A stretch of DNA of 9,426 bases. Origin: a bacterium UBP3_UBA1247 (lineage in GTDB: Bacteria; UBA3054). The DNA is taken from the NCBI GenBank assembly GCA_002308555.1, contig DBWD01000134.1, forward strand, positions 4,528 to 13,953. The letters are read 5' to 3'. Positions 1 to 8,107 of the stretch are shown here, piece by piece. The translations under genes were made by a program, and so were the position numbers. The notes beneath the pieces are model-generated. The model saw only the letters and a list, made by a program, of their open reading frames with translations. It had not been told where the DNA came from and did no database searches. Numbering within the stretch: position 1 is the first letter of the stretch; each line of letters starts with the position of its first letter.

Positions 1-24
1 GTTCAAGTCTCGTCTCTCGCGCCA
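1..24 (+). tRNA. tRNA gene, 3' end only (isotype undetermined)
   Basis: The first bases read as the 3' end of a tRNA. Base 1 is the last base of the 5' T-stem strand, 2-8 is a canonical T-loop (TTCAAGT), 9-13 (CTCGT) is the 3' T-stem strand, 14-20 (CTCTCGC) is the 3' acceptor strand, G21 is the discriminator and 22-24 is an encoded CCA. The T-loop closing pair G1-C9 fits. The matching 5' acceptor strand would be GCGAGAG, but it lies outside the window, as do the anticodon and variable loop, so I cannot name the amino acid. An intrinsic terminator follows directly, as expected for the end of a tRNA transcript. Confidence 0.85.
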
Positions 25-31
25 CTCAATT

Positions 32-63
32 AAAAAGCCCTCCATCCCGGAGGGCTTTTTTTT
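32..63 (+). terminator. Rho-independent terminator after the tRNA
   Basis: A perfect 7-bp stem, GCCCTCC (37-43) with GGAGGGC (49-55), encloses the 5-base loop ATCCC and is followed by eight consecutive T (56-63). The five A at 32-36 could pair with the first T residues, making the element partly bidirectional. It sits 8 bases after the tRNA CCA end and separates the tRNA transcript from the protein-coding operon that follows. Confidence 0.93.
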
Positions 64-149
64 GCCTTTTCGGGGCCGGCGGAAGGGGGTCCCCGCGGCC
101 CGCGCGGAAGGGCTCCCGGCGGGGCGGCGCGGCCGAGGGTAAAAAACAG
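64..149. other. GC-saturated intergenic spacer with short repeats
   Basis: About 70 bases (roughly 70-139) are almost entirely G and C, then composition flips abruptly to A-rich at 140. A 9-base direct repeat GCGGAAGGG occurs at 79-87 and 104-112, and each copy runs into a short G/C palindrome (GGGGTCCCC-like at 86-94, GGGCTCCC at 110-117). CCCCGC (91-96) can also pair with GCGGGG (119-124). No T-tract follows, so this is not a second standard terminator. No open reading frame, RNA family or operator is recognisable. It could be a structured spacer or simply mutational GC drift in non-coding DNA. Confidence 0.45.
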
Positions 150-155
150 TATAAT
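150..155 (+). promoter_or_regulatory. Candidate -10 box (TATAAT) very close to the first ORF
   Basis: A perfect TATAAT hexamer lies within an A-rich patch (141-163), with its last base 8 bases before the ATG at 164. No TTGACA-like -35 element is visible at the usual spacing, where sequence is pure G/C. If this is a real -10, transcription would begin at about 161-164, giving a leaderless or nearly leaderless mRNA. This agrees with the absence of a Shine-Dalgarno sequence before 164. The hexamer may instead be a chance product of the A/T-rich patch. Confidence 0.5.
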
Positions 156-163
156 AAAAAGAT

Positions 164-1543
164 ATGAACAAACTTTTATTTATACTGGCTCTGGCCGCCT
201 TTTTCCTGGCGATCTTCTTTCCCCTGCAGCGCGCTTTCTCGCCCAAGGGTGGGGTCGCGAACTGCACCCAGGAGTGCGGCCTGTTTTTGGGGGATTTTTC
301 CCTGACGGACGAATTCAGCACCAACCTGACCGCCTCCTTTTCCGTGCCCTGGGGGCTGACCCTCGCTTTCGTGTCTCCCGGCGGCATTCCCCGGGAAGGC
401 GAGCTCTGGGTCAGGGTCACGGAGCCTGACACGCAGGAGCTTTGCCTGGAGCGGCTGGTGGCTTTCCGGGACGCGGAGAGCGTCAAGGTCTTCGGCGGCG
501 AGCCCGCCCTGGGACTGCCTTTCACCTTCATACTGGAGAACGAGGAGGACGTCAGGAAGATAGACCCGGTCAACGGGCCCTTCTTCATCTCCGAAGGCCA
601 GAAGGGCGTGCTGCCCGGCCATGTCTACGCCTGGGAGATCGGCGTGAGAAGCCCGGGCGCGTCTTTCCGGGGCTCGCTCTGGCTCACCGCCAGGGAAGTG
701 GGCAGCCGCAGCGCCTTCCTGGGACGCTATACGAAACTGCTGGCGGCCCTCTACGCTTTCTTCTTCGCCCTGATCATCGTTTCCCTGGTCTGGCTGTGGC
801 ACGCCGGCTCCCTTTACCGCTTCGTAAGGCGCAACGTTTCCGTCTGCCTGCTCGTCCTGGCTTTCGGCGCCCTGGGCGCTTCCGGGGAAAAGCTGAACCC
901 CTCGCTGACCTTCGCCACCCCGGAGAGCGACCTTGTGGAGAACTGCGAGGTCATGACCCAGCCGCTGACCGCCGGCACTCTGCTGCGCCTGGGCGGCGTC
1001 AGGATCTTCTCCAGGGGCGTCATGCGCATCGTCATCAGCGAAGGGGCGCGCTGGAACACGCTGCCACTGGGCGGCAACTGCTCCCTTTCCTCCTGCTTTT
1101 TGGACGCCCTCAACAAGGGCGAGGTCTATTCCCGGCCGCGGGAAAAATGCCGGCTCTCCGCTTTGGGCAGCGTTTCCCTCGAGGAGGATTCTTTCCTTGA
1201 GCTGACAAGGCACCTGGGGCCGCCGGAACTGGTGGGCACGGGCGCCTGCTCTTTCGCGTCCTGGACTTTCACGGACGGCAGCTCGCTCTTCGCGGCCTAC
1301 GAGGGCGACCGCTGCTTCAGGCTGGAAAGGCAGCCCGAGAGCCCGGACTATTATCTCGATCTCAGGCGCTACGGCGGCCGCAGCCCGGAATGGGCCAAGT
1401 GGCCCTGGCGCTTCTTCCACCTGGCGGTCCTCTTTATCCTGCTGGCGTGCGCCTTGGCGCTCATGGCCAGGGCTTACGTTTTCACCAGGGGCGCCGGGAA
1501 ATGCCTGAGGAATCTTTCCAAGCCCAATGAGGAGCCTAAATGA
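164..1543 (+). CDS. Uncharacterised four-TM envelope protein with two extracytoplasmic domains
   Basis: I do not recognise this 459-residue protein as a member of a named family. Four hydrophobic segments are visible: about 4-20 (signal-anchor-like), 193-212, 225-240 and 415-436. The basic loop 213-224 (R219, R222, R223) and the basic C-terminus point inward, so residues about 26-190 and 241-413 would be exposed outside the inner membrane. The first domain looks beta-rich and begins with a closely spaced Cys pair (C34, C38). The second has Cys at 261, 306, 311, 329, 362 and 384, which could form disulfides. Residues about 335-388 have a pattern loosely like small SmpA/BamE-type domains (LGPP turn, then alternating strands with a DG turn), a weak impression only. 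The ATG at 164 is chosen because the hydrophobic N-terminus starts directly after it and no upstream in-frame alternative is evident; no Shine-Dalgarno is seen. Its stop overlaps the next start (ATGA, 1540-1543), implying translational coupling with the PAQR gene. Confidence 0.85.
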   Translation: MNKLLFILALAAFFLAIFFPLQRAFSPKGGVANCTQECGLFLGDFSLTDEFSTNLTASFSVPWGLTLAFVSPGGIPREGELWVRVTEPDTQELCLERLVAFRDAESVKVFGGEPALGLPFTFILENEEDVRKIDPVNGPFFISEGQKGVLPGHVYAWEIGVRSPGASFRGSLWLTAREVGSRSAFLGRYTKLLAALYAFFFALIIVSLVWLWHAGSLYRFVRRNVSVCLLVLAFGALGASGEKLNPSLTFATPESDLVENCEVMTQPLTAGTLLRLGGVRIFSRGVMRIVISEGARWNTLPLGGNCSLSSCFLDALNKGEVYSRPREKCRLSALGSVSLEEDSFLELTRHLGPPELVGTGACSFASWTFTDGSSLFAAYEGDRCFRLERQPESPDYYLDLRRYGGRSPEWAKWPWRFFHLAVLFILLACALALMARAYVFTRGAGKCLRNLSKPNEEPK

Positions 1544-2181
1544 GTTCTGACCGGGTCCCGACGAAGGGGGAAGTGATAGCCAACGTGGCCACCCACGCCG
1601 TGGGTTCGCTGCTGGCCGTGGCCGGCCTGGTGCTGCTGGTGGTCTTCTCCTCCTGCCACGGGACGGTCAGGCACATCGTCAGCTGCTCCATCTACGGAGC
1701 CACCCTGTGGCTGATGTTCCTGATGTCCACCATTTACCACTCCCTGCCCGCGGGGTCGGCCAAGAAGACCCTCAGGGTTTTCGATCACTGCGCCATCTAT
1801 CTGGTGATCGCCGGGACCTACACGCCCTTCACCCTGGCGGTGCTGCCGCCGGGCTGGGGCTGGTCCATTTTCGGCGTCATCTGGGGGCTGGCCATCCTGG
1901 GCATCGTGCAGAAAATCTTTTTCATCAACCGCTGGCCGCTTCTGTCCACCATCCTTTACATCCTGATGGGCTGGATCATCGTGATCGCGGCCAAGCCGAT
2001 GTTCGACCGCCTGCCCGTGGGCGGGATCGTCTTCCTGGTGTCCGGCGGCGTGGCCTACACCCTGGGCGCCATCTTTTACGTTTTCGACGACAAGCCTTAC
2101 CTGCACGCGGTCTGGCATCTTTTCGTGCTGGCCGGCGCGATCTGCCAGTATCTGAGCGTGTTTTTCTTCGTGATCCCCTGA
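1540..2181 (+). CDS. Hemolysin III / PAQR (YqfA-type) family 7-TM protein
   Basis: This 213-residue, seven-helix inner-membrane protein carries the family motifs: E11-x3-N15-x3-H19 at the N-terminus, S63-x3-H67 at the end of TM2, FDHCAIY with D82 followed by AGTYTPF (91-97), and H189-x3-H193 in the last helix. H67, H189 and H193, together with S63 and D82, correspond to the conserved zinc/hydrolase-like site of PAQR proteins (adiponectin-receptor relatives). Length is typical for bacterial members. The 'hemolysin' name comes from a Bacillus homologue. Bacterial members have been linked to membrane fluidity or lipid homeostasis, and the substrate here cannot be read from sequence. GAGGAG (1529-1534) lies 5 bases before the ATG, inside the end of the upstream gene, whose stop overlaps this start. 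The next gene, a histidine kinase, starts 6 bases after the stop. Confidence 0.93.
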   Translation: MSSDRVPTKGEVIANVATHAVGSLLAVAGLVLLVVFSSCHGTVRHIVSCSIYGATLWLMFLMSTIYHSLPAGSAKKTLRVFDHCAIYLVIAGTYTPFTLAVLPPGWGWSIFGVIWGLAILGIVQKIFFINRWPLLSTILYILMGWIIVIAAKPMFDRLPVGGIVFLVSGGVAYTLGAIFYVFDDKPYLHAVWHLFVLAGAICQYLSVFFFVIP

Positions 2182-2187
2182 TTTTCT

Positions 2188-3495
2188 ATGAGCGCGGAAG
2201 AAAGGACATACGATCTTAAGACTTGGTTTTTCCTTCTGAGCGCCGGCGCGCTGGCTTTCCTGGCCGGACTGCTGGCGGGCCTGTTTTTCCTGGTGGCGGT
2301 CGCCCGGGAGCTGGGGGCCAGCTATCAGGCGACGGCGGCCACCTGGGTCAAGGCCTGCCAGCACGAGATGACCGCCCGGGGAGAGCTGGGCATGCTTCAG
2401 CAGGAGATGGAGCTGAACTCCGCCAGCCTGGAAAAGCAGGGGATAGTTTTCGTGGAAGTGGTCTCCCTGAGCGGCCTGGTCCTTCTGCACAGCGACGAGA
2501 GCATGCTGGGGGAGACCGTGAGCCTGACGCTGAACCAAAGCGGCGCCCTTAAGGGGGCGAGCTATCAGAAACTGTCCGGCTCCGGGGAGAACGCCAGGAT
2601 CATGATCACCCTGCCCCTGGCCAATTACAATCAGATCTGGGGCGCCCTGACCATCGGCTTGAAACCTTCGAGGCGGCACGTCTGGCCCCTGCGCTGCGGA
2701 GGCCTCAGGAAAGGGGCGGTGGCGGCCCTGCTTCTGCTGGATCTGGCGCTTCTCGTTTTCTGCCTGGCGGAGGCCGGGCGCGCCTCCCGCGAAGTCAGGG
2801 GCGACATCCTGCGGAGGGAGAGCGAGCTTAGGAAGCGGGAACTGGCGGCGGTCAGCGCGGGCCTGGCCCACGAGGTGAAAAATTCCCTGAACGGCATCAA
2901 CCTGAACGCCCAGCTCCTCAAGGAAAATCTGAAGGAGTCCGGGGCGTCGGAAAGCCAGCTGAGGAAGCTGGAAAGGATAGAGAGGGAAGCGGCGGCCTCC
3001 GGCGAGATGCTGGCCTCTTTCCTCAATTACGCCGGGGCCTCCAATTTCGAGCTGAAGGAAATGAACCTGACGGCCCTCGTTAACGAGCTGGGCCAGTTTT
3101 TCCAGGAGGCCGGCGCGAAGGAGGGCACGGAGGTGGCCTTCGCGGCCGACCAAGCGCTCCAGGCCGTCAGGGCCTGCGAGGACAGCCTGCGGCACGCCCT
3201 CACCAACCTGATGTGGAACGCCCTACAGGCCGTCAAGGGCCGGGAAGGGGCCAAGGTCGTCCTGACGGCCGCCCAGAAAGGCGGGGAGATAATCCTCAGC
3301 GTCCGGGACAACGGGCCAGGGATCCCGAAGGAGAAAAGGGAACAGATCTTCGAGCCATTCTATACCACCAAGAAAAGCGGCATAGGCCTGGGCCTGGCGG
3401 TGGCCAGGAAAGCGGCCCTGTACCACGGCGGCGCGCTGGAACTGGCGGATGCCGGGGAAGGCTGCCTTTTCGTTTTGCGCTTCCCCCTGAGTTGA
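2188..3495 (+). CDS. Membrane sensor histidine kinase (NtrB/HydH-like, Cache-type sensor)
   Basis: At 435 residues, this kinase has TM1 at about 13-38, an extracytoplasmic sensor at 39-174, TM2 at about 175-195, a short charged helix without a recognisable HAMP domain, then the kinase core. The H-box is AHEVKNSLNGI with phospho-acceptor H228. The N-box is NLMWNALQAV (340-349), G1 is DNGPGI (374-379), the F-box is FEPFYTTK (388-395) and G2 is GIGLGLAV (398-405). All are intact, so autophosphorylation is expected. The sensor segment 85-112 (VFVEVVSLSGLVLLHS) resembles the strand-turn-strand of single-Cache domains, which bind small ligands; no ligand can be named. An in-frame stop at 2179-2181 makes ATG 2188 the first possible start, although its Shine-Dalgarno is poor, so it may rely on reinitiation from the PAQR gene. 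It lies 4 bases upstream of the NtrC-type regulator, its evident partner. Confidence 0.95.
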   Translation: MSAEERTYDLKTWFFLLSAGALAFLAGLLAGLFFLVAVARELGASYQATAATWVKACQHEMTARGELGMLQQEMELNSASLEKQGIVFVEVVSLSGLVLLHSDESMLGETVSLTLNQSGALKGASYQKLSGSGENARIMITLPLANYNQIWGALTIGLKPSRRHVWPLRCGGLRKGAVAALLLLDLALLVFCLAEAGRASREVRGDILRRESELRKRELAAVSAGLAHEVKNSLNGINLNAQLLKENLKESGASESQLRKLERIEREAAASGEMLASFLNYAGASNFELKEMNLTALVNELGQFFQEAGAKEGTEVAFAADQALQAVRACEDSLRHALTNLMWNALQAVKGREGAKVVLTAAQKGGEIILSVRDNGPGIPKEKREQIFEPFYTTKKSGIGLGLAVARKAALYHGGALELADAGEGCLFVLRFPLS

Positions 3496-3499
3496 GATC

Positions 3500-4882
<1,383 letters not shown>

Positions 4883-4886
4883 ATTT

Positions 4887-5690
4887 ATGACGACTTACTG
4901 GGTCCACGATCTCGATCCCGTTCTGCTGCACATCGGCCCCCTGGCCATCCGCTGGTACGGCGTGATGTACGTGCTGGGGCTTCTGATCGCGGTCTGGTGG
5001 CTGGGGAAGAGGCAGGAGAAGGGCCTTTTCGCGCTGCCGAAAAAAGAGAACATCCAGGACATGGCTTTCTACGGCTTCCTGGGGATCCTCATCGGCGGGC
5101 GGCTGGGCAACTGCTTCCTGTACAACGCCCCCTACTTCCTGACCCATCCCCTGGACATCATCAAAGTCTGGGAAGGCGGCATGAGCTTTCACGGCGGCAT
5201 GCTGGGGGCGGCGGCGGGCCTGTGGCTTTACTCCCGGAAAGTCAAGGTCCCTTTCATGCACCTTCTGGACAACACGGCTTTGGTCTCCACCGTGGGCCTG
5301 GGCCTGGGCCGTCTCGCCAACTTCATCAACGGCGAGCTGCACGGCAAGGTCACGGAGGTCAGGTGGGCCGTCATATTCCCCCAGGTGGACAACCTGCCCC
5401 GCCATCCGGTGCAGCTTTACCAGGCTTTCACCGACGGCGTGGTCCTGCTGCTCATCATGTGGTTCTTCTCCCGGGAACCCCGGCGCAACGGTTTCCTGAG
5501 CGGAGTATTCGGCGTCTCCTACGGCATCCTGAGGATCATGACCGAGCCCTTCCGGGCCGAGGACAGCGTCCTGGCCGGATTCCTGGGATTGACCAAGGGG
5601 CAGATCTACAGCGTCCTGACTTTGCTCGCGGGCATAGCGCTGCTGGTCTGGAGCGCCAGGCAGCCTGTCATCAAGAGGGAAGAGGAGTAG
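4887..5690 (+). CDS. lgt: Phosphatidylglycerol--prolipoprotein diacylglyceryl transferase
   Basis: Lgt transfers diacylglycerol from phosphatidylglycerol to the lipobox cysteine of prolipoproteins, the first step of lipoprotein maturation in the inner membrane. The 267-residue, roughly seven-TM protein has the family hallmarks: FHGG with H102 (equivalent to the essential E. coli H103), the Lgt signature around GRLANFINGELHG (141-153; R142, N145, N148, G149, E150), RHPVQLYQA (172-180) and ILRIMTEPFR (214-223). Length is normal. The start ATG is preceded at 7 bases by AAGGA (4875-4879). The gap to the response regulator gene is only 4 bases, and lnt begins at the base right after the stop. The signal peptidase II gene lspA, which acts between Lgt and Lnt, is not present in this window. 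Confidence 0.97.
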   Translation: MTTYWVHDLDPVLLHIGPLAIRWYGVMYVLGLLIAVWWLGKRQEKGLFALPKKENIQDMAFYGFLGILIGGRLGNCFLYNAPYFLTHPLDIIKVWEGGMSFHGGMLGAAAGLWLYSRKVKVPFMHLLDNTALVSTVGLGLGRLANFINGELHGKVTEVRWAVIFPQVDNLPRHPVQLYQAFTDGVVLLLIMWFFSREPRRNGFLSGVFGVSYGILRIMTEPFRAEDSVLAGFLGLTKGQIYSVLTLLAGIALLVWSARQPVIKREEE

Positions 5691-7232
5691 ATGAGCTTCG
5701 TCCTGCCCATATCCGCCGTATTGAGCGCCCTGCTGCTCATACTGTCCTTCCCGAAGTTCGGCCTGGCCTTCCTGGCGCCCGCGGCTTTCGCGCCCTTCTT
5801 CTGCGCGCTTCTGAAAAGGCGGGGACGCTCCTTTAGGGAAGGCTGGATCGGGGAGGCCCTGTCCGCTTTCCTGCTGTGCTTCCTCTGGTACGTGGGCTGC
5901 GTCTGGTGGATCTCCTACGTGACTCTGGCCGGCATGCTGGCCCTCTGCGCCTTCATCGCTTTTCTTTTCGCGCTCTTCACCCTCGCCGCGCTTTTCCTGG
6001 TGAGGAAGGGCTTTCCCGCCGCCCTGGGCCTCTCCTTGGGCTATCTCTTCTTCGAGCTGACCGTCTCCTATCTTTTCACCGGCTTCCCCTGGCTCTCCTT
6101 GGGCTACGCCCTTTACGACCGGCCGGTGCTTATCCAGGCCGCCGATCTGCTCGGCCCGCACTTCCTGAGTTTCGCCCTGGTCTTCGTTTCCGGCGCCATA
6201 GCGGAGCTGGCGGTTTGCGAAGGCAAAAAAAGATTCGCCTCCGCCGCCGCGGCCTTCCTGCTTTGGTTTCTTGCGGCCGGCTACGGGGCGGCCAGGATCC
6301 GCGTCCTGGACGCGGAGAAGCCGCTGAAAACTTTCCGGGCCTCCATGATCCAGCTGAACCTTCCCCCGGAGCTGAAGCACGACGAGCAAAGGGACGAGCA
6401 GACCCTGAAGGATTATCTTGAGGCCACCAGGGAAGCCGCCAAGGCCGCGGATCTGGTCCTCTGGCCCGAGACCGGGATACCAGGCATCTACAACGATTAC
6501 GCCAATCCCGCGGTGGACGTGCTGCGGGCCTTCCGCAAGGAGGTCCCGGTCCCGCTTCTGTGCGGTCTGACCTGGGCTGAGAAGGGGAGCGGCGGTGAGA
6601 TCGATTTTTACAACGCCGCGGCGCTGTTGGACAACGCGCTCATGCTGCCCCAGGAGCGCTATTACAAGAAGCACCTGGTCATTTTCGGCGAATACGTTCC
6701 CCTGGAGCGCTTCCTGCCTTTCCTGAAACTTCTGACCCCCATCGCCAGCAGCTATTCCGCCGGGGAGCGCTCCCACGTTTTGAAACTGAAAAAAGGCAAG
6801 GAGACCTTCAAGCTCGGCGCGCTGATCTGCTTCGAGGACGTCTTCCCCAACTCCGCCCGGGAAGCGGTGGAGGAAGGCGCCGAAGTTTTGGTCAACATCA
6901 CCAATGACGGCTGGTTCTTCGATTCCCCGGGCCCCTACCAGCACGCCGCCCTGGCCCGCTTCCGGGCCGTGGAGAACAGGCGGGAATTGCTGCGCTCCGC
7001 CAACACCGGCGTCACCATGCTCATCGACCGCCTGGGCCGGGAGAAGGCCCGCTTCACGAAGGACGGGAAGAGCGTGATGGTGGAGGGCAGCTTCGAATGC
7101 GAAGCCTCCGTTTATCCGGAGCGCGCGGCTTTCTACACCGCCTGGGGCGACATGAGCGTGCTTGTAATGGCCGTTCTGCTGCTTCTGATCTTCGCGTTTC
7201 CCGTGTTCGCCGGGAAGGATATGGTAAAATAA
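5691..7232 (+). CDS. lnt: Apolipoprotein N-acyltransferase
   Basis: Lnt adds the third acyl chain to the N-terminal cysteine of diacylated lipoproteins, the last maturation step in diderm bacteria. The 513-residue protein has about seven N-terminal membrane segments (1-201), an extracytoplasmic nitrilase-like domain (about 215-470) and a final TM (about 487-507). The catalytic triad is visible: E260 in LVLWPETGIPG, K326 in YYKKHLV, and C380 in GALICFEDV. The conserved TNDGWF (404-409) and RFRAVENRR (423-431) blocks are present. Two small departures from the common consensus are LVIFGEYVP (usually LVPFGE) and WFFDS (usually WFGDS), neither at a catalytic position. A strong GAGGAG (5682-5687) lies within the end of lgt, 3 bases before the ATG, and no base separates the genes, so the two enzymes are very likely made together. 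Confidence 0.97.
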   Translation: MSFVLPISAVLSALLLILSFPKFGLAFLAPAAFAPFFCALLKRRGRSFREGWIGEALSAFLLCFLWYVGCVWWISYVTLAGMLALCAFIAFLFALFTLAALFLVRKGFPAALGLSLGYLFFELTVSYLFTGFPWLSLGYALYDRPVLIQAADLLGPHFLSFALVFVSGAIAELAVCEGKKRFASAAAAFLLWFLAAGYGAARIRVLDAEKPLKTFRASMIQLNLPPELKHDEQRDEQTLKDYLEATREAAKAADLVLWPETGIPGIYNDYANPAVDVLRAFRKEVPVPLLCGLTWAEKGSGGEIDFYNAAALLDNALMLPQERYYKKHLVIFGEYVPLERFLPFLKLLTPIASSYSAGERSHVLKLKKGKETFKLGALICFEDVFPNSAREAVEEGAEVLVNITNDGWFFDSPGPYQHAALARFRAVENRRELLRSANTGVTMLIDRLGREKARFTKDGKSVMVEGSFECEASVYPERAAFYTAWGDMSVLVMAVLLLLIFAFPVFAGKDMVK

Positions 7233-7272
7233 TACTTTAAGGCATAACGTTTAGTTTTATTTAGAGTTTTTA
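7225..7272 (+). promoter_or_regulatory. AT-rich gap before pssA, possible internal promoter
   Basis: The 56 bases between lnt and pssA (7233-7288) are the longest gap between coding genes in the window, and they are AT-rich against a GC-rich background. TAAAAT (7225-7230, 5 of 6 matches to the -10 consensus) overlaps the lnt stop. Downstream are two imperfect tandem copies of TTTAGTTTTA (7250-7259) and TTTAGAGTTTTTA (7260-7272). No clear -35 element or terminator hairpin was found. The region may hold a promoter for pssA-truB-lipoprotein or simply an unstructured leader. Evidence is composition and one hexamer only. Confidence 0.3.
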
Positions 7273-7276
7273 TTTC

Positions 7277-7280
7277 GGAG
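7277..7280 (+). promoter_or_regulatory. Shine-Dalgarno (GGAG) that sets the pssA TTG start
   Basis: GGAG lies 8 bases before TTG 7289, a good spacing. The next in-frame ATG (7313, codon 9) has only A/C-rich sequence in front of it and no Shine-Dalgarno. This favours the TTG as the true start. Confidence 0.65.
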
Positions 7281-7288
7281 CGGTAGTT

Positions 7289-8107
7289 TTGAAAAACAAC
7301 CTGAAAAACAAAATGAAAGACAAGGTCAAGGGCAAGATCCACATCCTGCCGAACCTTGTCACGGCCTGCAACCTGGTCATGGGCGTCAACGCCATCATGC
7401 TTTCCCTCAGCGCCATGGCCGCGGACGACCTGAGCCCCAAGCGCCTGACCAAGGCCGCCATGTGCGTCTTTTTGGGCATGATCTTCGACGTCTTCGACGG
7501 CTTCGTCGCCCGGCTCACCAAAACCTCCAGCCGCTTCGGCATGGAGCTGGACTCCCTGGCCGACCTGGTCACCTTCGGGGTGGCGCCCTCGGTCTTGATG
7601 TACGTCTTCGTTCTGCAGACGATACCCGACCCGGTGAAAAAACTGGCCATTCCCTGCTGCATGGTCTACACCTGCTGCGCCGCCCTGCGCCTGGCCCGCT
7701 TCAACGCCCAGATAGAGGACGAGGGCAAGACCTTCTCCGGCATCCCGACGCCGGAGGCCGCGGGGGTGGTCATTTCCTACCTTCTTCTGCTTTCCCACGG
7801 ATACCTGGACCCGGACAGCAACTACGTCCTCGGCCTCATCCACAATTTCCTCATGCCCTTCCTGATGGTGGGCCTGGGGCTCCTGATGGTGGCCACGGTG
7901 CGCTTCCCGGCCCCCGCCAAGCAGATCGTCTGGCAGCGGCACCCATTCGTTTACCTGGTCCTCATCGTGTTCCTTCTGGTGGCGCTGCTGGCCCGGCCCG
8001 GCCTCGTCCTGCCCTTCATCTTCGTGGGCTACCTGGTCTACGGGCTGCTGCAGGCCGCCCGCCGCGCGCTCTTCCCGCCTAAACCCAAAGAAGAACCCCA
8101 GGAGTGA
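7289..8107 (+). CDS. pssA: CDP-diacylglycerol--serine O-phosphatidyltransferase
   Basis: This integral-membrane CDP-alcohol phosphatidyltransferase makes phosphatidylserine from CDP-diacylglycerol and serine, the precursor of phosphatidylethanolamine. The 272-residue protein has the full catalytic motif D67-x2-D70-G71-x2-A74-R75-x8-G84-x3-D88-x3-D92, whose Asp residues bind metal and CDP. PssA-subtype hallmarks FGMELDSLADLVTFGVAPS (83-101) and LRLARFN (133-139) separate it from PgsA. Several TM helices fill 20-45, 55-75, 95-135, 155-205 and 218-255. The strongly basic N-terminus (8 Lys in the first 16 residues) should be cytoplasmic. It starts at TTG, an uncommon codon, supported by GGAG at 7277-7280; codon 9 ATG (7313) is an alternative. 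No phosphatidylserine decarboxylase (psd) gene adjoins it here. Its stop overlaps the truB ATG as TGATG. Confidence 0.94.
   Translation: MKNNLKNKMKDKVKGKIHILPNLVTACNLVMGVNAIMLSLSAMAADDLSPKRLTKAAMCVFLGMIFDVFDGFVARLTKTSSRFGMELDSLADLVTFGVAPSVLMYVFVLQTIPDPVKKLAIPCCMVYTCCAALRLARFNAQIEDEGKTFSGIPTPEAAGVVISYLLLLSHGYLDPDSNYVLGLIHNFLMPFLMVGLGLLMVATVRFPAPAKQIVWQRHPFVYLVLIVFLLVALLARPGLVLPFIFVGYLVYGLLQAARRALFPPKPKEEPQE

Noticed and set aside
1..63. The tRNA 3' end as an integration (att) site for a mobile element
   Set aside because: No integrase gene and no direct repeat of the tRNA 3' end was noticed downstream, and the following genes are ordinary chromosomal functions.
1441..1460. A TGGC...TTGG spacing resembling a sigma-54 -24/-12 promoter
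   Set aside because: The -12 element lacks the required GC dinucleotide at the right place, and the stretch encodes the last TM helix of the unknown protein. It is within chance expectation for GC-rich coding DNA.
1474..3195. A 573-codon minus-strand open frame opposite the PAQR and kinase genes
   Set aside because: Its composition is typical of an antisense shadow (Gln, Gly, Asp, His-rich), with no motif or ribosome-binding site, and it is fully covered by confident plus-strand genes.
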